Shown here piece by piece: positions 1-10,892 of a DNA stretch of 64,000 bases. The position numbers and the translations under genes are program-made. Below the pieces are notes generated by a model. The model was not told the origin of the DNA. It did no database searches and saw only the letters and a list, made by a program, of their open reading frames with translations. Within the stretch, counting starts at the first letter, position 1; every line of letters starts with the position of its first letter. This DNA is from DAIDKA01 sp035487155 (GTDB lineage Bacteria; Pseudomonadota; Gammaproteobacteria; Steroidobacterales; Steroidobacteraceae), in assembly GCA_035487155.1 (NCBI GenBank), contig DATHMK010000050.1, positions 1-64,000 on the forward strand, in the 5' to 3' direction.

Positions 1-42
1 ACCCAGGCACAGCGAGAGGAGCAACAGTATTGCGAGACGCAT
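1..42 (-). CDS. Partial CDS, N-terminus of an exported protein
   Basis: Only the first 14 codons are inside the window. They read MRLAILLLLSLCLG, a basic residue followed by a strongly hydrophobic stretch, which is the beginning of a Sec signal peptide or lipoprotein leader. The ATG lies 4 bases beyond the stop codon of the upstream TIR gene, and a purine-rich GGAAAAGGGA stretch precedes it, so the two genes are probably co-transcribed. The function of the mature protein cannot be judged. An exported partner directly behind a membrane TIR protein with a periplasmic domain is worth noting. Confidence 0.6.
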   Translation of the reverse strand, partial: MRLAILLLLSLCLG

Positions 43-46
43 TTTT

Positions 47-1183
47 TTATTCCCTTTTCCAGACAACGCCGTTGACCAGCACATGCGTGGAGTCGACGAT
101 TGCGTAAGTGCCGCCGCCGGTCAAGCCAGTGACCAGTGAGGTCGCGGTCCACAGGCCATTGGCGAAATTGATCTGCCCGTGGTCGGCAAAGTGGCCTTCG
201 AAGTGATAGACCCCCGGGGTCTTGGAGGTCCAGGTCCAATTCCACTGCTGGCCGGAGACGTTGCCGCTGGTGGTCCAGGTCCCCAACAGGCTCGGATTGG
301 GCGCTCCGGCGGGCAGCACCGGTTTGACCAGTTCATACACCGCCGTGTTGGCCCGGAAGTGGGTGGCATCGATGATCTGCACCGTGCCGGTATGCACCCG
401 ACCGGTGTTGGTGCCCGAATTGCGAAAATTCCCATCGGCGTCCGCACCATTGGCGCCGTCCTCTTCCTGTTCCCCGGTCAACGCATAGGTGCCATCGGCC
501 TTGATCTCATTCACGTAGTGGGTGTTGAAGTCAGCCACCACGGTGTCCAGGGAGAGCGTTCCGACCACGTTGCCATCCATGGCGGCGCGCGGCGCGGCCA
601 GACCCGCGATCACTGCCGCCGCCTCGCGTCGCGGCGCGCTGGCCACGGCATACCACCATACGGCCGTCATCACCGCCACCAGTGCGACCGCACCGAACGC
701 CAGCAGCGTGGCCTGCTGCCGATGGGTTCGCAGCCATAGCGCCAGCTGCTCATACGAGGTGAGCCGTCGCGGTGTCGGCGGCACCACCCCTGCGCCGCGA
801 ACCAGATGGGAGATCTCGGTGATCAGCAATCGCCATTGCGGGTCCTGTGCGTTGCCGTTCCACTGGCTCAGGTTCGCCGCCTGAATACGTCGGAAACCCA
901 TCGGCGGCTGATCGGTGCCGACCTGAATGGGCAGGTATTTGCCGCCCTCCTTGGCCAGCGTCGCCTCCTCCTTCACCCAGTCGCTGATCACCGAATCCGG
1001 CGACCAGATGATGACGCAGGCCTTGGCGTCCCGGATGCCGCGGGCAATCACATCGTCCCAGGTCTTGCCCGGCGGTATGGTGTGATCCCACCACACCGAG
1101 AAGCCTTCGGCCTCCACGAATTTGACCAGGTCACGAACCAAATCCGTGTCCTTGTGTGAATACGAGAGGAAGACATCCGCCAT
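47..1183 (-). CDS. TIR domain protein with one membrane span and a duplicated C-terminal beta domain
   Basis: A 378-residue protein. Residues 2-130 form a TIR domain (start MADVFLSYSHKD, BB-loop-like region WWDHTIPPG, and WVKEE at 69-73). Glu73 sits four residues after Trp69, the position of the catalytic Glu of NAD-cleaving TIR domains. One hydrophobic segment follows (about 158-182), then a low-charge C-terminal half. That half contains two related units, each ending in a GT(V/Y)xI(I/V)D(A/S)TH motif (residues 266-275 and 358-367). The expected topology is a cytoplasmic TIR and a periplasmic twin beta domain. I chose the ATG at 1183 because the TIR fold starts there; an in-frame ATG at 1243 would add 20 unrelated residues. 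It is divergent from treZ and followed at 4 bases by an exported protein gene. NADase activity is inferred, not shown. Confidence 0.85.
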   Translation of the reverse strand: MADVFLSYSHKDTDLVRDLVKFVEAEGFSVWWDHTIPPGKTWDDVIARGIRDAKACVIIWSPDSVISDWVKEEATLAKEGGKYLPIQVGTDQPPMGFRRIQAANLSQWNGNAQDPQWRLLITEISHLVRGAGVVPPTPRRLTSYEQLALWLRTHRQQATLLAFGAVALVAVMTAVWWYAVASAPRREAAAVIAGLAAPRAAMDGNVVGTLSLDTVVADFNTHYVNEIKADGTYALTGEQEEDGANGADADGNFRNSGTNTGRVHTGTVQIIDATHFRANTAVYELVKPVLPAGAPNPSLLGTWTTSGNVSGQQWNWTWTSKTPGVYHFEGHFADHGQINFANGLWTATSLVTGLTGGGTYAIVDSTHVLVNGVVWKRE

Positions 1184-1275
1184 GGAGCAATCATAGCCCG
1201 GTGGGAGAATTCCTACACGACGGCGAATGGCTGCATGGCTCACCCGGAGACGGATCCGTGGTTAGCTAGAGGGCT

Positions 1276-2994
1276 ATGAAGTTTTCAGTCTGGGCCCCGC
1301 TCGCCAAAGAGAGCGTGGAGCTGGTGTGCGCGCAGGAGCGCTTCCCGATGCGCGTCGACGCGCAGGGCAATTGGAGTGTCGAATGCACTCCCAAGGGGAT
1401 CGCGCAGGGCTATCGATATTCGATCGACGGTGGCCCGCCGCTGCCTGATCCACGCTCGGCCTGGCAGCCGCAGGGGGTCCACGGTCCCTCCTTCCTCATC
1501 GATGAGAGCGAACTGAAGGCCATCACCGCCAGTCAATTGCGCCCGGCGGCCTTGCGCTACGCCGTCATCTACGAGCTGCATATTGGAACCTTCACGCCCG
1601 AGGGAACCTACGCGGCTGCCGCCGTGAAGCTGCCCTATCTCGCCTCGCTGGGCATCACGCACCTGGAAATCATGCCGCTGGCGAGCTTTCCCGGTAAACA
1701 TGGCTGGGGCTATGACGGCGTCTATCTGTATGCACCGCAGCCGGCCTATGGGACGCCGCTGGAACTCGCCAGGTTCATCGCCGAGTGCCATGTACATGGC
1801 CTGGCGGTGCTTCTGGATGTGGTCTACAACCACCTGGGACCCGACGGCAACTACCTGTGGCACTTCGCTCCCTATTTCACCGATCGGGTCAAGACGACCT
1901 GGGGCGATGCGGTCAATTACGACGGCCCTGAAAGCGATGGGGTCAGGCAGTTCGTCATCGACAACGCGCGGCGGTGGCTGGATGTCTACGGGTTCGATGG
2001 ACTGCGGTTGGACGCAGTCCATGCCATCTTTGGCTTCGAGGCCGTTCACGTTCTGGAGGAACTGAGTGGCGCCCTGCAGGCCTGGGCGGCCGCGGCCGGC
2101 CGCTCCATTGTCCTGATCGCCGAAAGCGATCTCAACGATCCGCGACTCATTCATCCCCCGGCACGCGGTGGCTATGGACTGGACGCCCACTGGGCCGATG
2201 ATTTCCATCACGCGCTGCATCGGGTGGTGACCGAGGAGGCCACCGGCTATTACACCGACTTCAATGGCATCGAGGATCTGGCCATCGCCATCCGGGACGG
2301 CTACGTCTACCAGGGCCAGCATTCCGCGCATCGCAGGCGCCGTCATGGCCGCACGCCAATAGATGTGCGTCCGGACCAGCTGGTGGTGAGTGCGCAGAAT
2401 CACGATCAGATCGGCAACCGTGCGCGCGGCGAACGCCTGAGCATGCTGCTCAAGCCCGAGCAGCTGAAGTCGGTGGCCGCGCTGACCCTGCTCTCACCCT
2501 TCGTTCCGCTGCTATTCCAGGGCGAGGAATGGGGCGCGACCACGCCCTTCCTGTATTTCACCGATCACCAGGATCAGAAGCTCGGCGAGCTGGTCGCGGC
2601 CGGACGGCGCCAGGAGTTCGCAAGCTTCGGTTGGCAGTCCGAGGTGCCCGATCCGCAGACCGCGGCCACATTCGCCGCTTCCCGGCTGAACTGGGAGGAG
2701 CTGACCGAGCCGCTTCATCAGGACCTTCTGAGCTGGTATCGGCGCCTCATCTCCCTGCGAGCCAGCATCACCCATGCTGCGGCGCGCACCGCCCATGTGG
2801 CCTGTGATGTGCCCTCGTCATGGCTATGCTTCACGAACGGCGACCTTTGCATTGCCGTGAACTTCTCGGCGCAAGTCGTGACCTTCTCGATGCCGGAAGG
2901 CAAATGGCAGCAGGAGTTGAGTTCCGCCAGCCGCTCGCGTGGTCCGGCAGAGCTTGCCCCGTACGAGACCCGGATCTATCGCCAGCGGCGCTGA
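1276..2994 (+). CDS. treZ: Malto-oligosyltrehalose trehalohydrolase (TreZ)
   Basis: A 572-residue GH13 enzyme that cleaves maltooligosyltrehalose to release free trehalose, the last step of the TreY-TreZ route. An N-terminal E-set domain (KFSVWAPLAKESVELV) precedes the barrel. The catalytic set is visible: nucleophile Asp246 in GLRLDAVHAI, acid/base Glu283 in LIAESDLND, and Asp377 in QNHDQIGNR. Length is close to the family norm. It lies alone on the + strand and converges on treY with only 15 bases between the stop codons, whereas these genes often sit in one direction. An AGAGG stretch lies just before the ATG. The product should be cytoplasmic. Confidence 0.95.
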   Translation: MKFSVWAPLAKESVELVCAQERFPMRVDAQGNWSVECTPKGIAQGYRYSIDGGPPLPDPRSAWQPQGVHGPSFLIDESELKAITASQLRPAALRYAVIYELHIGTFTPEGTYAAAAVKLPYLASLGITHLEIMPLASFPGKHGWGYDGVYLYAPQPAYGTPLELARFIAECHVHGLAVLLDVVYNHLGPDGNYLWHFAPYFTDRVKTTWGDAVNYDGPESDGVRQFVIDNARRWLDVYGFDGLRLDAVHAIFGFEAVHVLEELSGALQAWAAAAGRSIVLIAESDLNDPRLIHPPARGGYGLDAHWADDFHHALHRVVTEEATGYYTDFNGIEDLAIAIRDGYVYQGQHSAHRRRRHGRTPIDVRPDQLVVSAQNHDQIGNRARGERLSMLLKPEQLKSVAALTLLSPFVPLLFQGEEWGATTPFLYFTDHQDQKLGELVAAGRRQEFASFGWQSEVPDPQTAATFAASRLNWEELTEPLHQDLLSWYRRLISLRASITHAAARTAHVACDVPSSWLCFTNGDLCIAVNFSAQVVTFSMPEGKWQQELSSASRSRGPAELAPYETRIYRQRR

Positions 2995-3009
2995 TTCGGT
3001 GCAAATCCT

Positions 3010-5615
3010 TCAGGCCGATTGCTTCAGCAGCAGCGCCACCGGAAACTGCGCGAACAGATCGTTCGGCGTTGCGGACACGGAAAGATCTTCGGCGGTGAAG
3101 ACATTGGTCCAGGTGCCCCCGGGAAGCGGCAGCCGGGTATCCTCCCACTGGTTCGCGATCGACAGGGTCAGGCGCGGCACCACGGCAATGAGGTTCTCGC
3201 CGCGTCGGAACGCGAACAGGTTGCCCAGGTGCGCGCCCTGGGCCGCCAGGGGCTGATAGCGACTGTCCTCGGCAAACTGCTCCGGACGCGCAGCCCGCAG
3301 GCTCAGCACCTTGTCGATCAGCCACAGTTTCGGCAGACCCGAATCCCACTGCGCCAGGGCCTGCGCAGCATCCACCGAGCGGCAGCGTACCAGCATGTCG
3401 CTGCGCTTCTCGTAGTCGACGGGGCGCCTGTTGTCCGGATCGACCAGGCTCAGATCCCACAGTTCCGATCCCTGATAGAAATCCGGCAGGCCGGGCGCGA
3501 CCAGTTTGATCAGCGTCTGCGCCAGGGAATTGATGCGTCCGGGCAGCACCAGCGGCTCCACGAACTCCGTCAGGCTCAGGACGAAATCGACATTGTCGAG
3601 CGCGCGCTCGACGAAACCCTGGATATTCGCCTCATAGCCGGCATTGGGTTCCTGCCACGAGGTGCGCAGCTTCGCCTCGCGGCAGGCTTTGAGCATGTAT
3701 TGCCAGGAGCGCGCGGCGTCGATGGGCCAGGCGCCGACCAGGGTCTGGTAGAGCAGGTACTCGGCGTGACGGTCGGGCGTGCGGTTGTTCCAGGCGCCCT
3801 CATTCATGGTCGACCATTGATGCAGGGCGGCGGCCCAGCGGTCCGGTATTTCGGACAGCAGCGAGATCCGCGTGCGTACGTCCTCGCTGCGCTTGTTGTC
3901 ATGGGTGGAGGTGGCCAGCATGTTGCGCGGCCAATGCTCGCTCAGGTAGTGACAGTACTCGTGGAATTTGTCCGAGGAGATACCGATGAGCGAGGCCTGG
4001 GCACCGACTTCGTTGCAGGACAGCAGCCGGTCGAAACAGTAGAACGTCGTGTCTTCCACGCCCTTGGCCATGACCGCCGGGGTGAGCTGCTGCCATTCGC
4101 ACAGGAAGGCGAACTCCTCATCGTTCAGTGCAACCTTCGTGAGCAGTGCCAGCAGAAAATCAAACGTCGCGGCATCGATGTCCGGGCGCGCGAAACGCGC
4201 ATTGCGCACCGCTTCGGCGAACACGGCCTGGTCGCTGTCGTCGATCTCGGCGGCTGTTCGGTAGGTGCGGTAAATTCCCAAGGAGGCGGTGAGCTGTGCC
4301 AGCGCATCGCGGATCTGCCGCGGGCTCAAGTCCCGCGTTTCGCGCGACTGGCGGGCAATGCTGATGGCACGATCCGACAGCCGCTGCAGATCGTGGGCAA
4401 AGGAGTAGCGCACCGTGAGCTCTTTTTTCTCACGGATCAGGGCGCCGAGATTGACCGAGTGCCCGGTGAAGTCGGCGTAGGTGGACGTCAGCGAGTCGGT
4501 GTGCTGATCGCTCATCCACAGCCGGTTGACCTTGGACAGAAAGTCATAGCCGACCGTGCCGTCGATGGGCCAGGCCGTCGGCAGGCGCTCCTCGGTATCC
4601 AGGATCTTTTCCACATAGATCCGACCCTGCGGCAGCAGTGCGCGCAGCCGCTGGAAGTACTCGCGCGGATCGCGCAGGCCATCCGGGTGATCCACCCGCA
4701 GTCCAGCCACCTCCCCGGCGGCGATCATCTTGCGGAAGCGCTCGTGCGCCGCGGCAAATACCTCGACGCGCTCGGTGGAGATTCCGACCAGTGTCGAGAT
4801 GTCGAAGAACCGACGGTAGTTCACCAGTTCGCCGGCCAGCTTCCAGCCATGCAGCGCATAGAACTGGCGCTGCAGCAGTGCATCCAGGCGATCCTGATCC
4901 TCATTGAGAGCCTGGACGGCCGCCGGCAGCGCTGCACCCTGCGCAAAGTCCTTCAGGAGCTGCGTGGCTTTCTCCGTGGCAACCTCATAGGCCAGGCGCT
5001 GCGCCGGCGTGGGCGATTCCAGATCCGAGAGGCGTTCCAATTGCGCAAAGCACGGATCAGTGCGGTCCATCAGGGCGTTCCAGGACGCGGGCGTCAACGG
5101 CCAGGTGTTGTCGTAATGGCGCACCCGCAACTGTCCCTGCAGCAGCTCGACTTGCAGTTCCCCGGCGCCGAGCGCTTCACCGTAGGGTCGTGCCAGGCTG
5201 CATATATGCACGCAGAAGCGACTCGGAACCGGCATGCGGATGTCGAAATACTGGCAATAGCGGCTGTATGGACCGTGACACAGCACATCGTCCCACCAGG
5301 GATTCTGCGCCGTTGCCGCCATATGATTGGGCACGATGTCCAGCAGCAGCCCCAGGCCGTGCGCCCTGGCGTTGCCCACGAACTGGGCCCAGGCCGCCTC
5401 CCCGCCCAGATCCTCGCTGATGCGTCGCGGGTCGGTCACGTCGTAGCCATGCTGGCTGCCGCGGGTCGCCTGCAGACAAGGAGACAGGTACACATGACTG
5501 ATCCCGAGCTGTCGCAGGTATGGCAGCACCTTTCCGGCATCGGTCAGGGTGAAGTCCGCGTGCAGCTGCAGGCGGTAGGTGGCAATCCAGGGACGCGGGC
5601 CCGTGTGCTGCGGCA

Positions 5616-5619
<4 letters not shown>
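3010..5619 (-). CDS. treY: Malto-oligosyltrehalose synthase (TreY)
   Basis: An 869-residue GH13 enzyme that isomerises the reducing-end alpha-1,4 bond of maltodextrin to an alpha,alpha-1,1 bond, making maltooligosyltrehalose for TreZ. It begins with the typical TYRLQLHADFTLTDA segment and LSPCLQATRGSQHGYD. Nucleophile Asp310 lies in GLRVDHPDG, followed by YVEKILDTEE carrying the acid/base Glu and TSTHDNKRSED carrying the third acidic residue. C-terminal motifs LPDFYQGSEL and DPDNRRPVD are family hallmarks. Its start overlaps the glgX stop by 4 bases (ATGA), so the two are translationally coupled and the debranched glucans feed TreY directly. Confidence 0.95.
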
Positions 5620-7730
<2,111 letters not shown>

Positions 7731-8100
7731 TCGTCGCTTGGGGTTCGCAAATGCGCCGTGGCGTTGAGCAAGCGTCGCGTATTTTTCTTCACGGCCCTGC
7801 CCCTAGGTGATTCAGAATCCGGCAGCTGATTCTCAGGCTGGGGCTCGGGAGATGGTGGCGGGCGGATTCATACCTCCAGGTAGGCAGGGTCCTACGAGGC
7901 CTGCAAATGGGAACGGGCGTCGGATGAGTTGTAGGCATCGGCCGTCACTGGGCGACAAAAACACTGCAAGATCAATTTGATAGGCGCCGGGTGCGCGGAA
8001 AATGTAGGGCGAATGGAAGTGCGAAGCGCACGTCGACTGACAGGTGTTTTAAAGGTCGCGACGTAAAACGTTGGTGTCAGTTACAAACGAGTGCCTAATT
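7731..8100. other. 370-base intergenic region between divergent glgX and the BON gene
   Basis: No coding sequence or RNA gene is apparent. It must contain the promoters for glgX (leftward) and the BON-domain gene (rightward), but I cannot place -35/-10 boxes with confidence. Two symmetric elements stand out: a short palindrome GATTCAGAATC near 7809 and an operator-like GTTTTA/TAAAAC inverted repeat at 8046-8069. Confidence 0.5.
8046..8069. promoter_or_regulatory. Operator-like inverted repeat upstream of the BON gene
   Basis: GTTTTA at 8046-8051 is mirrored by TAAAAC at 8064-8069 around a GC-rich centre containing the palindrome TCGCGA (8056-8061). The element ends 31 bases before the BON-gene ATG, a plausible place for an operator or a promoter-proximal site. 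No known regulator consensus is recognised. Confidence 0.3.
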
Positions 8101-8847
8101 ATGAACTCAACACCCATCAGCAGAATCGTGATCGGCGTTGCCCTGCTCGCGGTCTTCGGCGCCGTGACCTATGAGTACGCCGTGCGCGCAGCCCATCAGG
8201 CGAAGATCGCCCAGATGCAGCCTGCACCTGCCCCGATCGCGCCACCGCCGCCGGCTGCCGCGACTCCTCCTGCGGACGCCACGGCTGCCGCGCCGGCTCC
8301 CGCCGCCCCGCCGGCGGTGACAGCACCGACGCCCGCACCGAGTGTGGCGCAGAACGATACGGCAGCGCCGTCTGACAATTCGACTTCCGGTAATGGCGAC
8401 ACCGCCGCGAAGCCGAAGCATCACCGCACACGGCACTCTGACGACAGCGCAAGTTCGGACAGCTCCAGCAATGTGGCCACCAACACTGCGCCGCCGACGC
8501 CTGCCGCGCCTGCCACTGCAGCCCCTGCGGCGCCCGCCCCGGAGGTTGCCGCGACACCTCCTGCGGCTGCGGCTCCCGCCACTGCTGATGCCGCCGCCAC
8601 CCCGGCGCCGGCGGCCGCACCGCCCGATGCCGGCGCTTCAGACAGCAAGATCTCTGCTGATGTGAAGTCGCAGATTGCCTCGGCGACACCGAACGCCAAT
8701 GTCAACGTGACCACCACCGACGGCACGGTTGCGCTGAGCGGCTCGGTGCCCAGCCAGGATGCCGTGAATCAGGCCAAGCAGGCCGCGTTGAGTGTTCCTG
8801 GCGTCAAGACGGTGGATACCTCGGGGCTGCTGGTCAACAACCAGTAG
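8101..8847 (+). CDS. Membrane-anchored Ala/Pro-rich protein with C-terminal BON domain
   Basis: A 248-residue protein. Residues 1-25 form a basic start and one hydrophobic segment (signal anchor or signal peptide). A very long low-complexity Ala/Pro/Thr linker of about 150 residues follows, with a basic His/Arg patch KPKHHRTRH in its middle. The last 65 residues are a BON domain (SKISADVKSQI, then TDGTVALSGSVPSQDAVNQAKQAA and VPGVKTV). BON domains bind membranes or envelope components and occur in OsmY-type stress proteins. The ATG at 8101 is preferred because the hydrophobic segment starts there; an in-frame GTG at 8071 is possible. A strong hairpin follows the stop. The exact role is unknown. 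Confidence 0.8.
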   Translation: MNSTPISRIVIGVALLAVFGAVTYEYAVRAAHQAKIAQMQPAPAPIAPPPPAAATPPADATAAAPAPAAPPAVTAPTPAPSVAQNDTAAPSDNSTSGNGDTAAKPKHHRTRHSDDSASSDSSSNVATNTAPPTPAAPATAAPAAPAPEVAATPPAAAAPATADAAATPAPAAAPPDAGASDSKISADVKSQIASATPNANVNVTTTDGTVALSGSVPSQDAVNQAKQAALSVPGVKTVDTSGLLVNNQ

Positions 8848-8876
8848 CGATGACCGACAGGCGATCGTGACCCCCT

Positions 8877-8910
8877 AGGACCGATGCGGCGAACCTCGCC
8901 CATCGGTCCT
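8877..8910 (+). terminator. Hairpin after the BON gene, terminator-like
   Basis: AGGACCGATG (8877-8886) pairs perfectly with CATCGGTCCT (8901-8910). The loop region contains a second perfect stem, GGCGA/TCGCC, closing an ACC loop. Only three T residues follow, so it is an incomplete intrinsic terminator on the + strand. It begins 29 bases after the BON stop codon. Confidence 0.55.
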
Positions 8911-8920
8911 TTGGGCACTG

Positions 8921-9047
8921 CGTCCCAAATATGTCGTAGCCGTCCCGGGGGCGGTTTTTCCGCCCCCCGAAACTGTGCGCTGCGCCCGTTTCCGCGCCCG
9001 GGAATCCCCGAAACTGGGCAGAAGTTTGGGACGGAAACCATAGGGAC
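8921..9047 (+). promoter_or_regulatory. Structured 5' leader of the PAS-GGDEF-EAL gene, candidate RNA switch
   Basis: CGTCCCAAA (8921-8929) and TTTGGGACG (9025-9033) form a perfect 9-bp closing stem around about 95 nt. Inside lie a perfect 8-bp hairpin (GGGGGCGG 8947-8954, CCGCCCCC 8960-8967) and an 11-nt direct repeat CCCCGAAACTG (8965-8975 and 9006-9016). GTCCC occurs twice (8922-8926, 8942-8946) and its complement GGGAC twice (9028-9032, 9043-9047). The last copy touches the ATG and covers the AGGG ribosome-binding stretch, so alternative pairings could hide or free the start. No known riboswitch consensus, including c-di-GMP classes, is recognised. The function is inferred. Confidence 0.4.
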
Positions 9048-10892
9048 ATGGCGTTTGCCTCGATTATTGTGGCACTCGCGCTGGCGGCGGCGGCGGGGAT
9101 TCTCAGAATGCAACTGCAGAAGTGCCGGCGCCAGCTCGCCGCGCATCTGCTCTCGCACGCGAGCTTTGAACAATCTTCACAGGCCGGAGTGCTGCTCGAG
9201 TCAATGACCCTGCGCGTGATCGCCGCCAATGCGGCGTTCCAGCGCGTCTGCGGCTATTCGGCGCAGGAATTGCCGGGCCTGTCGGCGACGGAACTGTTCG
9301 TCGATGAGTCGCGCGAAGCCATGCTCGCCCAACTTCGCGAGCCGGCCGAGCACACGACGCTGAAGCTGCGCCTGAAGCGCAAGGACGGTGGCCTCGTCGA
9401 GGTGGACCTGATGGGTCACCGGGTGCACCTGGCAGATCAAGATACCCTGTCCTATACCTGCCAGGACACTTCGCTGCGGACCCGCTACGAGTCACGGCTG
9501 CTGGAGAAGCAGCAGCATCTGGATCATCTGGCGCACCACGATCAGCTGACCGGCCTGCCCAACAGATTGTTCCTGGCGGCACATCTGCCCGAGGCGCTGC
9601 GGGGGGCGGCGCAGAACAACCAGGTGCTGGCAGTACTGTTTCTGGATCTGGACCGTTTCAAGCATATCAATGACTCGCGCGGCCACGAGACCGGGGATCA
9701 GCTGCTCAAGGCGGTTGCGGAGCGTCTGCGCGCCACGCTGCGTGATGAAGACATCGTGATCCGCATGGGCGGCGATGAGTTTGTCGTCATCCTCAAATCG
9801 GCCAGGAATTCCGAGGACGTCAACGAGCTCGCGCAGCGCATCACCGAATCGCTCTCCAGCCCCATCGTGATCGACGGGCGACCCTTGTCCACCTCGGCGA
9901 GCATTGGCGTGAGCCTGTTTCCGCGCGACGGCTCGGACATGGGCGAACTGCTGCGCCACTCCGACTCAGCCATGTACCAGGCCAAGGAGCGCGGCCGCAA
10001 TAACTGCCAGGTGTTCAGTCCATTGATGGATCGGCGCCTCAAACAGCGCGTTGCCATCGAAACGCATCTGCGGCTGGCACTCGAGAACGGGCAATTGGAC
10101 GTGTACTACCAGCCCATCGTCGAGATCCGCACCAATCAGATCGTCGCGCTGGAGGCCCTGCTGCGCTGGCACCATCCCTCCCAGGGCGACATTGCCCCGG
10201 CGCGCTTCATCAGCATCGCCGAGGAAACCGGGCTGATCGTGCCGATCGGCGAGTTCGTGCTGGAGCGGGTGCTGCTGGATGCCACCCAGTGGCGCAAGGA
10301 GGGCTGCGAGCTGTTGCCGATCGCGGTCAATATTTCGGCCGCGCAGCTGCAGCGTTCGAACCTGGCCGGCGCCATCGTGAGGCTGACGAAGAAATACGGC
10401 TTCAGGCCCGAGTTCCTGCACGTCGAACTCACCGAAGGCACGGTTTTCGAGCGCCGCGAAGGCCGCAACGGGGAGCTCAATGAAGATGCGGTCACCAAGC
10501 TTCGCGACCTCGGCATCCACATCAGCATCGATGACTTCGGCACCGGTTACTCCAGTTTGTCATATCTGAAGCACTGGCCTGTGGATTCGATCAAGATCGA
10601 CCGCAGCTTCGTACGCGACCTGGGGTCGGATGCCAGCGACCTCGCCATTGTCGGGGCCATCATCGCCATGGCGCGCCACCTTCGGGTTCCGGTGATCGCC
10701 GAAGGCATCGAGAGCTGGCAGCAACTGGAGAAGCTTCGCGAACTGGGCTGTAGCCTCGCCCAGGGGCACCTGTTCGCCAAGCCCACCGCGGCCGCAAACT
10801 GCGCGGGCTTCCTGCGCGGGGTGCCGCTTGAACTGGCCGAAGCGGCCGATACGCCCGCCGCCACCGGAATCTGGCAGCGGATGCGCAGCTAG
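9048..10892 (+). CDS. Membrane PAS-GGDEF-EAL cyclic-di-GMP protein
   Basis: A 614-residue protein with an N-terminal transmembrane segment (residues 2-20), a PAS domain (about 40-150), a GGDEF domain and an EAL domain. The diguanylate cyclase signature is intact (GGDEF at 241-245). An RxxD inhibitory site (Arg232-Asp235) lies five residues before it, which predicts product inhibition. The phosphodiesterase domain keeps EALLRW with Glu369 and the IDDFGTGYSSL segment. Both activities are therefore possible and the net direction cannot be read from sequence. The ATG at 9048 follows an AGGG stretch within a structured leader. It converges with the REC-GGDEF-EAL gene, the stop codons overlapping by 4 bases. 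Confidence 0.92.
   Translation: MAFASIIVALALAAAAGILRMQLQKCRRQLAAHLLSHASFEQSSQAGVLLESMTLRVIAANAAFQRVCGYSAQELPGLSATELFVDESREAMLAQLREPAEHTTLKLRLKRKDGGLVEVDLMGHRVHLADQDTLSYTCQDTSLRTRYESRLLEKQQHLDHLAHHDQLTGLPNRLFLAAHLPEALRGAAQNNQVLAVLFLDLDRFKHINDSRGHETGDQLLKAVAERLRATLRDEDIVIRMGGDEFVVILKSARNSEDVNELAQRITESLSSPIVIDGRPLSTSASIGVSLFPRDGSDMGELLRHSDSAMYQAKERGRNNCQVFSPLMDRRLKQRVAIETHLRLALENGQLDVYYQPIVEIRTNQIVALEALLRWHHPSQGDIAPARFISIAEETGLIVPIGEFVLERVLLDATQWRKEGCELLPIAVNISAAQLQRSNLAGAIVRLTKKYGFRPEFLHVELTEGTVFERREGRNGELNEDAVTKLRDLGIHISIDDFGTGYSSLSYLKHWPVDSIKIDRSFVRDLGSDASDLAIVGAIIAMARHLRVPVIAEGIESWQQLEKLRELGCSLAQGHLFAKPTAAANCAGFLRGVPLELAEAADTPAATGIWQRMRS

Noticed and set aside
8921..9047. Known c-di-GMP riboswitch (GEMM) before the GGDEF-EAL gene
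   Set aside because: The conserved GEMM core sequences are not present, so I report only an unclassified structured leader.
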